A DNA stretch of 64,000 nucleotides from Vibrio splendidus (GTDB lineage: Bacteria; Pseudomonadota; Gammaproteobacteria; Enterobacterales; Vibrionaceae), in NCBI RefSeq assembly GCF_003345295.1, contig NZ_CP031056.1, forward strand, positions 1,240,001-1,304,000. Direction: 5' to 3'. Shown here piece by piece: positions 24,797 to 34,629 of the stretch. The stretch's first letter is position 1. Each line of letters starts with the position of its first letter. The notes under the pieces were generated by a model. It had not been told where the DNA came from and did not search any database. It was given only the letters and a program-made list of their open reading frames with translations. The translations under genes and the position numbers were made by a program.

Positions 24797-26248
24797 ATGG
24801 CAACCAGCACTTCTGAAAATCAGCAACTGTTCTCGCCAACAGAAATGATGGCGGAAGCCGAGAAGTTTGCATTAAGCAAAGCAAATAAAACCAGCAGCAT
24901 GACATTGAGTTTGGCAATCATGGCTGGCGCATTCATCGGGCTTGCTTTTTTATTCTACATCACGGTGACCACGGGTAGCGCTGATGCTGGATGGGGATTG
25001 AGTCGTTTAGCCGGCGGTCTTGCATTCAGTATGGGGTTAATCCTGATTGTGATTTGCGGTGGCGAGCTGTTTACCAGTTCAGTGTTATCAAGCATTTCAT
25101 GGGCTAACAAGCAGATAACCTTCACCAAGATGTTGTCTATCTGGGGCAAGGTCTACGTCGGTAACTTTATCGGTGCCATGTTCCTATTGGCTTTGGTAAG
25201 CGCAGCAGGCTTATATCAACTGGATGGCGGTCAATGGGGCTTAAACGCTCTGAACATTGCTCAACACAAGCTACACCACAGCCCTGTTCAAGCTTTTGCT
25301 TTGGGTGTGCTTTGTAACTTATTGGTGTGTTTAGCGATTTGGTTAACGTTCAGCTCTGCGAACGCCATGACCAAAGCAATGATGACCGTATTACCCGTTG
25401 CAATGTTCGTTAGCTCAGGCTTTGAGCACTGTGTGGCGAATATGTTCATGGTTCCACTAGGCATCACGATTCAAACATTCGCACCAGAGAGTTTTTGGAT
25501 GCAAATCGGAGCAACGCCTGCTCAGTACGCAGACTTAAACATCATGAAATTTGTCACCGCAAACTTAATACCAGTGACAATCGGCAACATTGTAGGTGGT
25601 TCAGTATTGGTCGGCTTAGCCAATTGGAGCATTTACCGTCGCCCGCAGCTGAAAGCAGCAAAAATTACAGCAATTACACAAACAACAGAAATTACGTCAG
25701 TTAAGGAAATCACTATGAACACAGCAACGACTATCAAGCAAATCATGAACACTCAACCAATTACACTGAGCGTAGAAATGCCTACATCAGTCGCGATTGA
25801 CTCTCTTCTAGACGCTCAACTTGTTAGCGCTCCTGTTTGCGATGTTGAAGGTCGTCTAGTGGGTATCTTCTCTGTTCATGACGTAATGGTTGACCTTTGG
25901 TGCCAAGACTACATTCCGACTAAAGGCCAGAAAGTGGTAGACCTAATGAGCCGTGACGTAGTCGCTATCTCTGCTAGCGATAAGTTGGTCGATGTTGCTG
26001 AATTCCTATGTATCGACAAAGAGCAACTTTACCCTACTACAAGCATGGGCTACGCCACTCGCCTGACTTCTCTTTCTCTAGAAGAGCGTGCAAAAGCGAT
26101 GAAAGTAAGCCAACCACATATGCTGCCAGTGTTAGAAAATGGCGTAATGGTCGGTGTGTTAACTCGCATTGAAGTGATGCAAGCACTACGTCCAATCTAC
26201 GGTGACCGACTAAACGTGGTTCCTCAAGCTGAATTGGAAACGGCTTAA
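24797..26248 (+). CDS. focA: FocA-type formate/nitrite channel fused to CBS pair
   Basis: 483 residues. Residues about 1-285 are a formate/nitrite transporter: SPTEMMAEAEKFALSKA at the start, ELFTSSVL with the gate Thr, SGFEHCVANMFMVPLGI with the gate His, and NLIPVTIGNIVGG. After a linker rich in Thr/Ile (286-306) come two CBS motifs (IKQIMNTQPITL and VVDLMSRDVVAI). Standard FocA (about 285) ends before the linker. CBS pairs bind adenine nucleotides and could gate the channel. An ATG at 25715 (residue 307) with AAGGA upstream could start the CBS part alone. Confidence 0.9.
   Translation: MATSTSENQQLFSPTEMMAEAEKFALSKANKTSSMTLSLAIMAGAFIGLAFLFYITVTTGSADAGWGLSRLAGGLAFSMGLILIVICGGELFTSSVLSSISWANKQITFTKMLSIWGKVYVGNFIGAMFLLALVSAAGLYQLDGGQWGLNALNIAQHKLHHSPVQAFALGVLCNLLVCLAIWLTFSSANAMTKAMMTVLPVAMFVSSGFEHCVANMFMVPLGITIQTFAPESFWMQIGATPAQYADLNIMKFVTANLIPVTIGNIVGGSVLVGLANWSIYRRPQLKAAKITAITQTTEITSVKEITMNTATTIKQIMNTQPITLSVEMPTSVAIDSLLDAQLVSAPVCDVEGRLVGIFSVHDVMVDLWCQDYIPTKGQKVVDLMSRDVVAISASDKLVDVAEFLCIDKEQLYPTTSMGYATRLTSLSLEERAKAMKVSQPHMLPVLENGVMVGVLTRIEVMQALRPIYGDRLNVVPQAELETA
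25703..25717 (+). promoter_or_regulatory. Internal ribosome site and ATG at the FocA/CBS junction
   Basis: TAAGGAAATCACTATG lies in frame at the domain junction; the ATG begins the CBS segment MNTATTIKQIMN. It may yield a separate CBS protein or mark an old gene boundary. Confidence 0.4.
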
Positions 26249-26262
26249 CTAATCGTAAGTTG

Positions 26263-26288
26263 AACTATTAGGGATTAGTAGTTCAATT
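26263..26288. other. Small inverted repeat after FocA-CBS
   Basis: TTGAACTA / TAGTTCAA arms with a 10-base loop and no T-run. The rest of the 305-base gap up to 26553 holds only this and the terminator. Confidence 0.4.
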
Positions 26289-26396
26289 AGATAACTCAGT
26301 CATGGCAACGTTGACTGGCAGAAGTAAATGGTGGCTTAAGACGCAGTAAAAGGTTTGACACAAAACAGACCTAAACGCGTGGCCATTTACCTCAAT

Positions 26397-26430
26397 AAAA
26401 AAGGCGCAAAGTGAAAACTTTGCGCCTTTC
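26397..26430. terminator. Terminator of FocA-CBS gene
   Basis: AAGGCGCAAAGT / ACTTTGCGCCTT stem with A- and T-rich flanks, 150 bases after the stop. Confidence 0.8.
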
Positions 26431-26553
26431 TCTATTTCTAGCTGTTTTGCTACTTACCAACTAGCTAACTAGCTGCTGACCTCTTTAGTATCGACCAAAC
26501 TTTTGATGTTTCTAAAAAATGTTGATACCTGTCAGCGAATATTGAAGGCTAGA

Positions 26554-27123
26554 TTATTTCTTTACACCTTCAACGTGCAGATCCATGTCTACATAGCTTG
26601 AAGCGCCCATTACTGGAATGTTGAAGTCAGCAAGCTCTAGACGAGTTGTACCAACGAAACCAGCACGCTCACCGCCCCATGGGTCTTGACCAGCACCAAT
26701 GAATTCAGCTTCGATAACGATAGGCTTAGTTACGCCATGAAGTTTAAGGTCACCCATTACTTCAAGTTTGCCGTCACCTTTATCAACCACTTTCGTGCTG
26801 TTGAATGTAGCATCAGAAAACTTGCTTGCATCGATGAAATCACCGCTACGGATGTGCTTATCACGTTCTGCGTGGTTTGAGTCAAGACTTGTAGTATCAA
26901 CCGTTACGTTTATTTTAGACGCTTCAACGTTGCTTTCATCAAATGAGAAATCACCTGAGAATGTGTTAAAACGACCTTGGATAAAGCTGTAACCTAGGTG
27001 GCTAACTTTAAAGTTAACTGAAGCATGCGCACCTTTTGTATCAATCACGTAATCAGCGGCGTTCGCAGCGAAAGGCATTGCCATAGCAAATGCTAATCCT
27101 GTAGCGATAATTGACTTTTTCAT
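26554..27123 (-). CDS. yceI: YceI-family periplasmic lipocalin-like protein
   Basis: 189 residues from the ATG at 27123; the longer frame has no signal at its start. The signal peptide ends in ANAAD. The mature beta-barrel shows ASVNFKVSHLGYSFIQGRF and the repeated beta pairs of YceI, ending DLHVEGVKK. YceI proteins bind polyisoprenoids such as quinone precursors in the periplasm. The start overlaps the end of the cytochrome b561 gene by four bases, as in E. coli yceJ-yceI. Confidence 0.9.
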   Translation of the reverse strand: MKKSIIATGLAFAMAMPFAANAADYVIDTKGAHASVNFKVSHLGYSFIQGRFNTFSGDFSFDESNVEASKINVTVDTTSLDSNHAERDKHIRSGDFIDASKFSDATFNSTKVVDKGDGKLEVMGDLKLHGVTKPIVIEAEFIGAGQDPWGGERAGFVGTTRLELADFNIPVMGASSYVDMDLHVEGVKK

Positions 27124-27659
27124 TTTGAAGCTCCTATCATTTTTCGTAGCGTATCGTCTTTGTCGATAACGTGGTGTTTTATCGCCGCTAAGGCGTGCAC
27201 TGATGCCATAATGATCAGTACCCATGCAGCATAGTAGTGAACCGTACCTGCGAGATCAGATTGGTTTGCAAACAGTTCACCCATACTTGGTACAGTGAAC
27301 CAATTGAAAACCTCGATCCCGCGGCCATCTGATGTCGAAATCAAATAACCTGAAACAAATAAAACTGCTAAGTTGATGTACATAAAGCCGTGAGCGATCT
27401 TCGCTGCTGCAACTTCATAGCTTTTACCTTCCACCTTAGGTGACACGGTAACTAGTTTCCAAAGCAAGCGGAGAACAGTAACTGTAGCCAAAAGAATGCC
27501 TACCGAACGGTGGTAGTCTGGTGCTGTTTTGTACCACTCGCTGTAGTATGAAAGATCAACCATCCATAGGCCTACACCAAATAAGCCAAATATTGCGAGT
27601 GCTGAAATCCAATGCATTGCTCTTGCTAAGGGATTGTAATTTTTAACGTTGTTGTCCAT
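27120..27659 (-). CDS. yceJ: Cytochrome b561 (YceJ/CybB family)
   Basis: 179 residues with four transmembrane helices. Heme-ligand histidines are visible at LARAMHWISALAIF, DYHRSVGILL, AKIAHGFMYIN and SVHALAAIKHHVI. Members carry two b hemes and move electrons from quinol to quinone or periplasmic acceptors. It forms an operon with yceI (ATGA overlap), which suggests that the pair works on membrane isoprenoid quinones. Confidence 0.9.
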   Translation of the reverse strand: MDNNVKNYNPLARAMHWISALAIFGLFGVGLWMVDLSYYSEWYKTAPDYHRSVGILLATVTVLRLLWKLVTVSPKVEGKSYEVAAAKIAHGFMYINLAVLFVSGYLISTSDGRGIEVFNWFTVPSMGELFANQSDLAGTVHYYAAWVLIIMASVHALAAIKHHVIDKDDTLRKMIGASK

Positions 27660-27844
27660 GCATCTGTTCCGAATGTTAACGAGTCGTGTAATTTTGAAAA
27701 GCGTACCCTACACTAAGTTTGTGTAACATATTATTTACCAAGCTTTACATTAGTTACATCATTTCAAATTAAACAAGTTATTCAAAATTTTTGAACAAGT
27801 TGCTTTATTGACAAATTTCTTTGTCGAACAATCGCTTGCTGTGT

Positions 27845-28090
27845 CTATATTTCAACGATTTGTTCAATTTCATAGAGCTCATCTGAGATATCCAACATTT
27901 TTCGTTCCATGACTTTCTGAGCATCTTCTATCCCCTTGTTGTAATACACCGCACCAAACTTTTTGCTAATGAAGTCGACCAAGAATTCTGTGTCGAACTG
28001 ACCGAGTTCTACATCAAGTTCATCTTGAAGGTACTTTTGAAGGGCATGGGTAAGCTCAGATTTTTGCTTCGAATCTAATTGAATGGTCAT
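27845..28090 (-). CDS. DUF2164 family protein
   Basis: 81 residues from the ATG at 28090 (TTGGAAAC upstream); the ATG at 28102 has a worse site. Family features are MTIQLDSKQKSELTHALQ, ELGQFDTEFLVDF and YYNKGIEDAQ. It is a small, mostly helical cytoplasmic protein with no known function. It stands alone. Confidence 0.75.
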   Translation of the reverse strand: MTIQLDSKQKSELTHALQKYLQDELDVELGQFDTEFLVDFISKKFGAVYYNKGIEDAQKVMERKMLDISDELYEIEQIVEI

Positions 28091-28375
28091 GAATGTTTCC
28101 AAATAAAGAGTAAGTAGATCAATTGTGATTAGCTGACTAAGATTAAGCTAGCCACCAGTAACTTTGCTAACTAAGCATAATCCTTCTAACTAATTAGAAT
28201 TCCTAATAATTTAGAATACAGACAATTGAAGTGCCAGTGCTATCCATAAAATCGCTCGGCAATAGCTAATTTTGATAGAGGGATCAAGAACTCGCACTTT
28301 GGCGATAGGTAACGGAACCTCAATTACCGTACTATTGCCCATCAATAAGATAGTAACTGTGTATAAGGGACTTCA

Positions 28376-29011
28376 TTGTTATTAGATCTAGTGATTAAAA
28401 GCGTCAATCAATTTCAAGATGATTGCCTAAAGCTATGTGAACGCCACTACCCTACGGTACACAATCAAGGAATCAGTGAGCATCACATCGGCAAAGCCTT
28501 TGCCCGACGAATGGAACACACCTTTGTTAGCTTTAACCATGCAAGCAACATCAGCCCACTCGAAATACTCTCTTCTGGTGAAAACCCTCGACACTTCCGA
28601 ATCTCTTCTGAAATCGGTACCGTTTGGATGATCAGCCATCATATGGTGAGTGCAGGAAAAACCTGTCGTAAAAAGTTGATGCTAGACATTCATAACTGGC
28701 AGCAAGAGTATGGATTTGCCATTCAGCCAAATGACGTTTTGATCATTGTCTCCGACCATTGGATAAGCCGAAGTAAAAACAGTAGTGAGTTGTTACATTG
28801 GTGGATGGGAGAACTCCCAGACGAGATAACGGAATACAGCCAGCAAGGCATCACCCTAAGAGAGAGTGATTCTCAATTCGCTTCCGATTTAAATAACAAT
28901 TTCAGAATCAGCCCTTGCTTTATTAAATTCAGCCACCCACTCAAACGGTCAGGAAATCAACAATTGGTTCGTAAATACCTGCAACTTTATGCGGTACTTC
29001 AATGGCAGTGA
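28376..29011 (+). CDS. Uncharacterised protein
   Basis: 211 residues from a TTG start after AAGGGA. Soluble, with no signal or helix bundle. It contains FARRMEHTFVSFN near the N-terminus, a central HFRISSEIGTVWMISHHMV segment and NDVLIIVSDHWISRS. I do not recognise a family. The alternation of strands and the DVLIIVSDHW strand suggest an alpha/beta fold, but no catalytic pattern can be named. It is preceded by a 273-base gap and followed by a 520-base gap, so it is monocistronic. Confidence 0.65.
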   Translation: MLLDLVIKSVNQFQDDCLKLCERHYPTVHNQGISEHHIGKAFARRMEHTFVSFNHASNISPLEILSSGENPRHFRISSEIGTVWMISHHMVSAGKTCRKKLMLDIHNWQQEYGFAIQPNDVLIIVSDHWISRSKNSSELLHWWMGELPDEITEYSQQGITLRESDSQFASDLNNNFRISPCFIKFSHPLKRSGNQQLVRKYLQLYAVLQWQ

Positions 29012-29532
29012 TAATACGGGTCAACTTTTTCATTCAATATTGAAAGTAAATTGTTAGACCTTCATCCCAATATTTTATAAAAGACAACTCATTCCTTGTT
29101 CATTAATTATTCGAACCTTCTGTTTTAATTATTAATAGTTGTTGTACTTGCCGTCTCGATTTTGAGAGATAGATACCATTTCTATGTAACTCGCTTAGTC
29201 TCTCTGTTTTGTAACTTTGACATTCCCCCACAATCTAAGCCTTTAACCCTACTTTTCTCTGGTGTATCAGCATTCTAGCCTTATATTGGCTGGGGTTAAT
29301 ATGAGAGACGTTACTTAGCCATTAAATTCACTGCAACTATCAAATATAGTGAATGATAAGTAAATTTAATAGCTAATGTCATTTATCATGCTGATTTTTC
29401 GTTAATTATATTTATTTAAATATTGACCCTGCAAATGAATTTTTATTAATTGACAATTTACTTACACCTGTCAATATTGTGACAGCCATGACGTATATTT
29501 TCGTCATTAAATAAACACCTTTATTAGCGACT
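29012..29532. other. 521-base AT-rich gap
   Basis: No frame with a ribosome site, no strong hairpin and no RNA signature was seen. The last 70 bases contain TTGACA (about 29451) and a later TATATT, possible promoter parts for the EAL gene. The length exceeds what a single promoter needs. Confidence 0.5.
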
Positions 29533-30324
29533 ATGATTTTATCAGACAGAAGTGAATTTATTAGCTGTATATCTGTGGATGCCGATATGCAGTTTATTGC
29601 GAAATATCAAGACTTAACACTTAGAAGTGTCTATCAACCTATATTTGACAGTTCAATGACTCAGATAGGCGTTGAGGCTTTGGTTCGTATTTCGAATAGC
29701 AAAGGGGATGTTGTTCGTCCTGATCACTTCTTCCATTCCGACGATACCTTGTGCACTGACAAGATCAATGTAGAAAGGCTGAGTCGCGCTATCCATATCC
29801 GTAACTTCGCGCAATCGAATATTCGTCATTTACACCTCTTCCTAAACGTTCTTCCAAACGTTGGTGAGCTGTTTGCCGCAGAAAAAGTCAGTGACAGCCT
29901 GTTGGCTAAACGCCTGCATGAACTTAACCTTTCATGCGAACAAATCGTCATGGAGCTGGTAGAACTGAATGCAGAAAGTGAAGAACGCTTGAAAGATGCT
30001 GCTCACTCTCTCGCAGAGAACGGCTTTCAAATTGCTGTTGATGATTTTGGAACACAAGCGTCAACAGAACAGCGCGTTCGTCATATTAATCCTCATATCA
30101 TCAAGATAGATCGCTCTGTCATGTTGGATTTTGAACAAGGCGACACAAGCGAGATGGAATTGGTTCTTAGCCTTGCTAATCAAATTGGTGCTAAGACCGT
30201 AATCGAAGGTATCGAAACCGAACAACAGCTCGCAGCAATGCAAAGCTTAGGCTTCGATATGTATCAAGGCTATCACTTAGCGATGCCAAAGCCGATTGAG
30301 TTAGATCTCCGCCTCGCAATCTAA
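29533..30324 (+). CDS. EAL-domain c-di-GMP phosphodiesterase
   Basis: 263 residues, a stand-alone EAL domain. The catalytic set looks complete: EALVR, the Asn in LFLNVLPN, ELVE, DDFG, the Lys in IIKIDRS, EGIET and the Gln in MYQGYHL. The DDFGTQAS loop differs from the usual DDFGTGYSS. It should hydrolyse c-di-GMP to pGpG. There is no sensory or receiver domain and no partner next to it, so control must be at expression or through interaction. Confidence 0.88.
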   Translation: MILSDRSEFISCISVDADMQFIAKYQDLTLRSVYQPIFDSSMTQIGVEALVRISNSKGDVVRPDHFFHSDDTLCTDKINVERLSRAIHIRNFAQSNIRHLHLFLNVLPNVGELFAAEKVSDSLLAKRLHELNLSCEQIVMELVELNAESEERLKDAAHSLAENGFQIAVDDFGTQASTEQRVRHINPHIIKIDRSVMLDFEQGDTSEMELVLSLANQIGAKTVIEGIETEQQLAAMQSLGFDMYQGYHLAMPKPIELDLRLAI

Positions 30325-30358
30325 ACTGTCCCCTATTCTCTATTCCCTATTCTACAGG

Positions 30359-30390
30359 AAGCCGCTTTACCATTGGTTAGCGGCTTTTTA
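30359..30390 (+). terminator. Terminator of the EAL gene
   Basis: AAGCCGCT / AGCGGCTT stem followed by TTTT. Confidence 0.8.
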
Positions 30391-30458
30391 ATACCTATCT
30401 CTTTCTTAACGCAACGCTCGCTGACGCTATAGTTCCTTAGTCGCCAAATCACACCCAT

Positions 30459-30487
30459 AAAAAAGCCCAGTCAAAATTGACTAGGCT
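30459..30487 (-). terminator. Terminator of the RND operon
   Basis: AGTCAA / TTGACT inner and AGCC / GGCT outer pairs, with TTTTTT on the minus strand. Confidence 0.75.
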
Positions 30488-30517
30488 GGCTTAAAAGAAT
30501 CTGTTTTATATCATTCC

Positions 30518-33500
30518 CTAATAACCCGCAGTGGACGGTTTGATTCTATATAGAATAGCGAACATCACTGGTACTACTATTAGCGTTAGTACTGTAGCAA
30601 AGCCTAAGCCTGCCATGATGGTAATCGCCATCGAGCCGAAAAATGCATCGAATACCAAAGGAATCATACCCAAGATAGTCGTCAATGCTGCCATAGATAC
30701 AGGTCGTACACGACTAATCGCGCTGTCGACAACCGCTAGGTATGGGTCTTTACCTGTTGAGAGTTCGGTGTTGATCTGGTCAAGCAGGACGATACCGTTT
30801 TTCAAAATCATGCCGCTTAGGCTCAGTAGGCCAAGGAACGCCGTGAAGCTGAATGGCATATTGGTACCTAACAGACCAATCGAAACACCAATGATAGAAA
30901 GTGGTACCGTAAACCAAATCACAAGTGGCTTACGAAGCGAATTAAACAAAAGCATGGTGATGATAAACATCAATAAGTAACCCATTGGTAGTGAACCAAA
31001 TAGAGATTCTTGTGCATCTTTCGAACTTTCGTACTCGCCACCCCAGCTAATGTTGTAACCTGCTGGTAGCTCTAATGCTTCTACCTTTGGTTTAACACGA
31101 GCAAACAAGCTAGCCGGCGTTTCATCACCCAATACATCATGATCAGCCAGTACGGTTAGCGTACGTTTTCTATCACGACGTTGAATCAGTGGTTCAGACC
31201 ATTGAAGCTCTACACCATCAATCACTTGTTCAACTGGAATGTAGGTTTGTAACGATGGGCTCCAAATCTTCACATTGTTCAGTGATTCAAAATCAAAACG
31301 CTCTGCTTCAGGTAAACGCGCAACAATAGGCAACATATGAGTACCATCACGCAGTAGACCGATGTTGTAACCGCCAAACGCCATCTGTAACGTCTCGGAC
31401 AGATCCGTCCTTGAAATACCAAGACGACGAGCCTTTGATTCGTTAAACAGTGGCACTAGCTCTTTGGTACGTTCACGCCAGTCGTGACGAACATTTCGAG
31501 AGCCAGGGTCCGCTAACAAGATGTCTTCCACTTCAACCGCAATACTGCGCAAGATTTGTGGGTCGGCACCACTAATACGAGCCTCGATTTTTGAAGCTGG
31601 TGACGGGCCAAACTCAATCAATTTGAATTGGAACGTAGGTTGTTCAAATTTGTTGGCTAAGTCCTTGTCTAACTCTTCTAGGACTTCGAACATGGTGTCA
31701 CGGTCAGTGGTTCTTACTTGTAACTGACTGTACGCTTCGTAGCTTTTCTCTGGTTGGTATGTCAGCGCGAAACGTTGCATGCCCTGCCCAACCGTTGTGG
31801 TTACAAACTCTACGTCGTCTTGTTGACGAATGTAGCTTTCGACTTTGTCTGTCTGCTTGATCGTTTCACGAACATCAGTGCCTTCCGGCATCCACATGTC
31901 TACATAGAACATTGGCGTGTTTGATGGCGGGAAGAACTGCTGTTTCACCATACCAAAGCCGACAACGGAAACCGCTAATAGCGCAACCATGCTGATAACA
32001 GTGAGCCATCTAAATCGAAGTGCTACTTTCAGGCACGCACCGAATACAACAAACAGGATACCTTTGTATGGGTCTTCGTTTTCATCGACTTTATCTTCTT
32101 CTTTAAGCAGCATTTCAGCAAGGAATGGCGTCAGCGTTAGCGCGGTAACCCAACTCAAGAATAGCGAGAAACACAGAACCCAGAACAATGAACCCATGAA
32201 CTCGCCCGTTGCATCTTTTGATAATCCGATAGGTGCAAAGGCTGTGATAGCAATAATGGTTGCACCTAATAGTGGCCATTGTGTTTGTGTCACGATGTCT
32301 TTCGCTGCTTCAAGCTTGGTTTTGCCTTTCTTCAAGCCAACCAAAATACCTTCAACGACAACAATCGCGTTATCCACCAGCATACCCAGTGCGATGATCA
32401 AAGCACCCAGCGAGATACGGTGCAGTTCAACATCGTTGTAGTCCATCAAGATGAACGTACCAAATACAGTCAGTAGCAGTACTAAACCGATAATCAAACC
32501 ACTGCGTAAGCCCATGGCGAACAGAAGCACGATGATAACAATTGCCACCGCTTCTACTAGACTGATCAAGAAATCAGCAACGGACTTGTCAACTTCTTGC
32601 GCTTGGTTGTAGAAGTAATTCAACTCAACACCGGCTGGCTTAATGCTTTCTAAGCGCTCAAGCTCTGCATCGAGTGCCTGACCGATTTCCACTACGTTTA
32701 CGCCTGAAGAAAATGCGATCCCGAGGTTGATGGCTGGCATACCATTGTAAGTGAGTACATTGCCTGGCTTTTCTTGGATTCCGCGAGTGACCTCAGCGAC
32801 ATCTTTTAAGCGAATTAGGTTACCTGTATCGCGGCCATGAATGATTAAGTTTTCTAGTTCTTCAACCGTACTTAAAGTGCCATTCGGTTTGATCGTTAGG
32901 CTTTGACCATTGAGCATTACCTCGCCTGCCGATACCACACTGTTTTGCTGTGATAGCAGTGAAGTAACCATCGACATATCTAGATTCAGCGCGGCTAAAC
33001 GCTCAAGCGACATCTCAACAAACAATTGCTCTTGTTGGTCGCCTGCGATACTTACTTTGCCTACGCCTTCAACCAGTTCGATTTCGCGTGTGAGATAATC
33101 AGCATATTGTTTGAGTTCAACGTAATCGTAGCCATCACCCGTCAGCATGATCATCACGCCAAACACATCACCGAAGTCATCAATGATCTGAACTGAGTTA
33201 ACACCACTAGGAAGCGTGGGCTGTAGATCGTTGATCTTACGACGCATTTCATCCCAGATTTGTGGTAGCTCGTCTGGACCGTAGTCCATCTTCATGCTCA
33301 CCATAATTTGAGACATACCATTCGACGACGTTGAGGTTATCTTGTCAATATAAGGGAGCTGTCTTATCTCTTTCTCAAGGGGATAAGTCAGTTCTTCCTC
33401 AACTTCCATTGACGTAGCGCCAGGGTAAGTTGAAATAATCATTGCATCTTTAATGGTAAAAGCTGGGTCTTCTAAACGGGATAGATTACCAAAAGACGTC

Positions 33501-33577
33501 ACACCGCCAATGGCCAAAATGACTAGAAACAGCCAGCTGATTACTTTGTTCTTTATTGAATATTCTGCGATGTTCAT
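30518..33577 (-). CDS. RND efflux pump inner-membrane transporter
   Basis: 1019 residues, the normal RND length. The N-terminal cytoplasmic helix leads to TM1 (WLFLVILAIGGVTSFG), a large periplasmic loop, TM2-6 with ALGMLVDNAIVVVEGI (proton-relay Asp followed by Asn), a second loop and TM7-12. It drives export of drugs, bile or metabolites by proton antiport. Its start overlaps the preceding adaptor gene by four bases. Two adaptors before one pump is the layout of V. cholerae VexIJK, so that is the nearest named relative by architecture; substrates are unknown. Confidence 0.9.
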   Translation of the reverse strand: MNIAEYSIKNKVISWLFLVILAIGGVTSFGNLSRLEDPAFTIKDAMIISTYPGATSMEVEEELTYPLEKEIRQLPYIDKITSTSSNGMSQIMVSMKMDYGPDELPQIWDEMRRKINDLQPTLPSGVNSVQIIDDFGDVFGVMIMLTGDGYDYVELKQYADYLTREIELVEGVGKVSIAGDQQEQLFVEMSLERLAALNLDMSMVTSLLSQQNSVVSAGEVMLNGQSLTIKPNGTLSTVEELENLIIHGRDTGNLIRLKDVAEVTRGIQEKPGNVLTYNGMPAINLGIAFSSGVNVVEIGQALDAELERLESIKPAGVELNYFYNQAQEVDKSVADFLISLVEAVAIVIIVLLFAMGLRSGLIIGLVLLLTVFGTFILMDYNDVELHRISLGALIIALGMLVDNAIVVVEGILVGLKKGKTKLEAAKDIVTQTQWPLLGATIIAITAFAPIGLSKDATGEFMGSLFWVLCFSLFLSWVTALTLTPFLAEMLLKEEDKVDENEDPYKGILFVVFGACLKVALRFRWLTVISMVALLAVSVVGFGMVKQQFFPPSNTPMFYVDMWMPEGTDVRETIKQTDKVESYIRQQDDVEFVTTTVGQGMQRFALTYQPEKSYEAYSQLQVRTTDRDTMFEVLEELDKDLANKFEQPTFQFKLIEFGPSPASKIEARISGADPQILRSIAVEVEDILLADPGSRNVRHDWRERTKELVPLFNESKARRLGISRTDLSETLQMAFGGYNIGLLRDGTHMLPIVARLPEAERFDFESLNNVKIWSPSLQTYIPVEQVIDGVELQWSEPLIQRRDRKRTLTVLADHDVLGDETPASLFARVKPKVEALELPAGYNISWGGEYESSKDAQESLFGSLPMGYLLMFIITMLLFNSLRKPLVIWFTVPLSIIGVSIGLLGTNMPFSFTAFLGLLSLSGMILKNGIVLLDQINTELSTGKDPYLAVVDSAISRVRPVSMAALTTILGMIPLVFDAFFGSMAITIMAGLGFATVLTLIVVPVMFAILYRIKPSTAGY

Positions 33578-34629
33578 TCTGCTTTTCCTGACAATTTGAT
33601 TCCGTCACGGAGTTTTCTTAGATTCGAGTTTACGAGTCGATCACCTTGCTCAACACCATGAGCGATTAATGCGCCTTGGCCACTGATCTTGTCGACTTCT
33701 ACTTCGCTTTTGAATGCTTGTCCGTCTTCCATTTTCCACACATAAAACTGATTCGCTTCAGAACCCGCTTCTAAAGTTGTCATTGGTAATTGGTAGCCTT
33801 GAACATCGCTCAAGCCAGCTTTCGCCATATCCACGTTCACCGTAACGCTGGTGCCCGGCAGGATTTCGCTTTTAGGTTGTTGCATCTGCATCCAAAATTC
33901 GTAAGTACGCGATTGCGGGTGCAATTCACTGGTGTGCTCCAAATACGTCAGTGGATATTGGCCAGTGTGACCGCCAAAGGTCGCCTCAGGACGATAGCTA
34001 TTTGAACGCATGTCTGGACTGATCGATGCCAAGATCGAATCTGATACTTGAATTCGTACATATACCTTGTCGTTCTGGTACACGCTTAATAGTGTTTCAC
34101 CCGGTGTCGTGTTTTCGAAACGTTGCTTGTCCACGGTAGAAACGGTCCCGGAAAATGGCGCTAAAAGCTCTGTGTAACTTAGCTTGCGCTCTGCAGCCGC
34201 CAAATTCGCCGATGCCAGCTTATAGTTAGCCGTTAGTTGGTCTAGCTCTGACTGCGACAACATCTTGCTACCAAACATCTCCGTACCACGGGCTAACTGC
34301 TTGCTCGCCAGTTTGAATTGAGAGTTAGCGTCAGTAAGATCTTGGAGATACGTTGCGTTGTCTAAGGTCGCAAGTAACTGCCCTTTTTCGACGTTGTCAC
34401 CGGCTTCTACCAAGACTTGTTGGATTTCGCCTGCGAGCTTAAATGCCAAGGGGGTCAATTCAGCGGGCATTACCTGACCGTTAAAACTTCTGAATTGATC
34501 AGTCAGCGGCGCGCCAACTTCAAAGGTAGAAACTAGCAGAGGGGGTTGTTCACGGTGTACGGCTTCACTGTTACAGGCTTGAAGCAACATAGCCGACCCG
34601 ACAACAATTGATAATTTGGAAAGGTTCAT
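33574..34629 (-). CDS. RND periplasmic adaptor lipoprotein, second
   Basis: 351 residues. The lipoprotein signal ends in LLQAC (Cys 19). Barrel-sandwich halves at GEIQQVLVEAGDNVEKGQLLATLD and ELLAPFSGTVSTV flank a coiled-coil hairpin (about 95-160). It would link the pump to a TolC-type channel encoded elsewhere. Its start codon shares one base with the stop of the first adaptor gene (TAATG), implying coupled translation. Confidence 0.88.
   Translation of the reverse strand: MNLSKLSIVVGSAMLLQACNSEAVHREQPPLLVSTFEVGAPLTDQFRSFNGQVMPAELTPLAFKLAGEIQQVLVEAGDNVEKGQLLATLDNATYLQDLTDANSQFKLASKQLARGTEMFGSKMLSQSELDQLTANYKLASANLAAAERKLSYTELLAPFSGTVSTVDKQRFENTTPGETLLSVYQNDKVYVRIQVSDSILASISPDMRSNSYRPEATFGGHTGQYPLTYLEHTSELHPQSRTYEFWMQMQQPKSEILPGTSVTVNVDMAKAGLSDVQGYQLPMTTLEAGSEANQFYVWKMEDGQAFKSEVEVDKISGQGALIAHGVEQGDRLVNSNLRKLRDGIKLSGKAE

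Noticed and set aside
28211..28342. 43-aa minus-strand frame with hydrophobic C-terminus before the unknown gene at 28376
   Set aside because: No ribosome site before the ATG, and it lies in the promoter region of the divergent gene; not enough to call.
31917..32441. 174-aa plus-strand frame over the RND pump gene
   Set aside because: Antisense shadow of a conserved transporter; Ser/Thr-rich without any domain.
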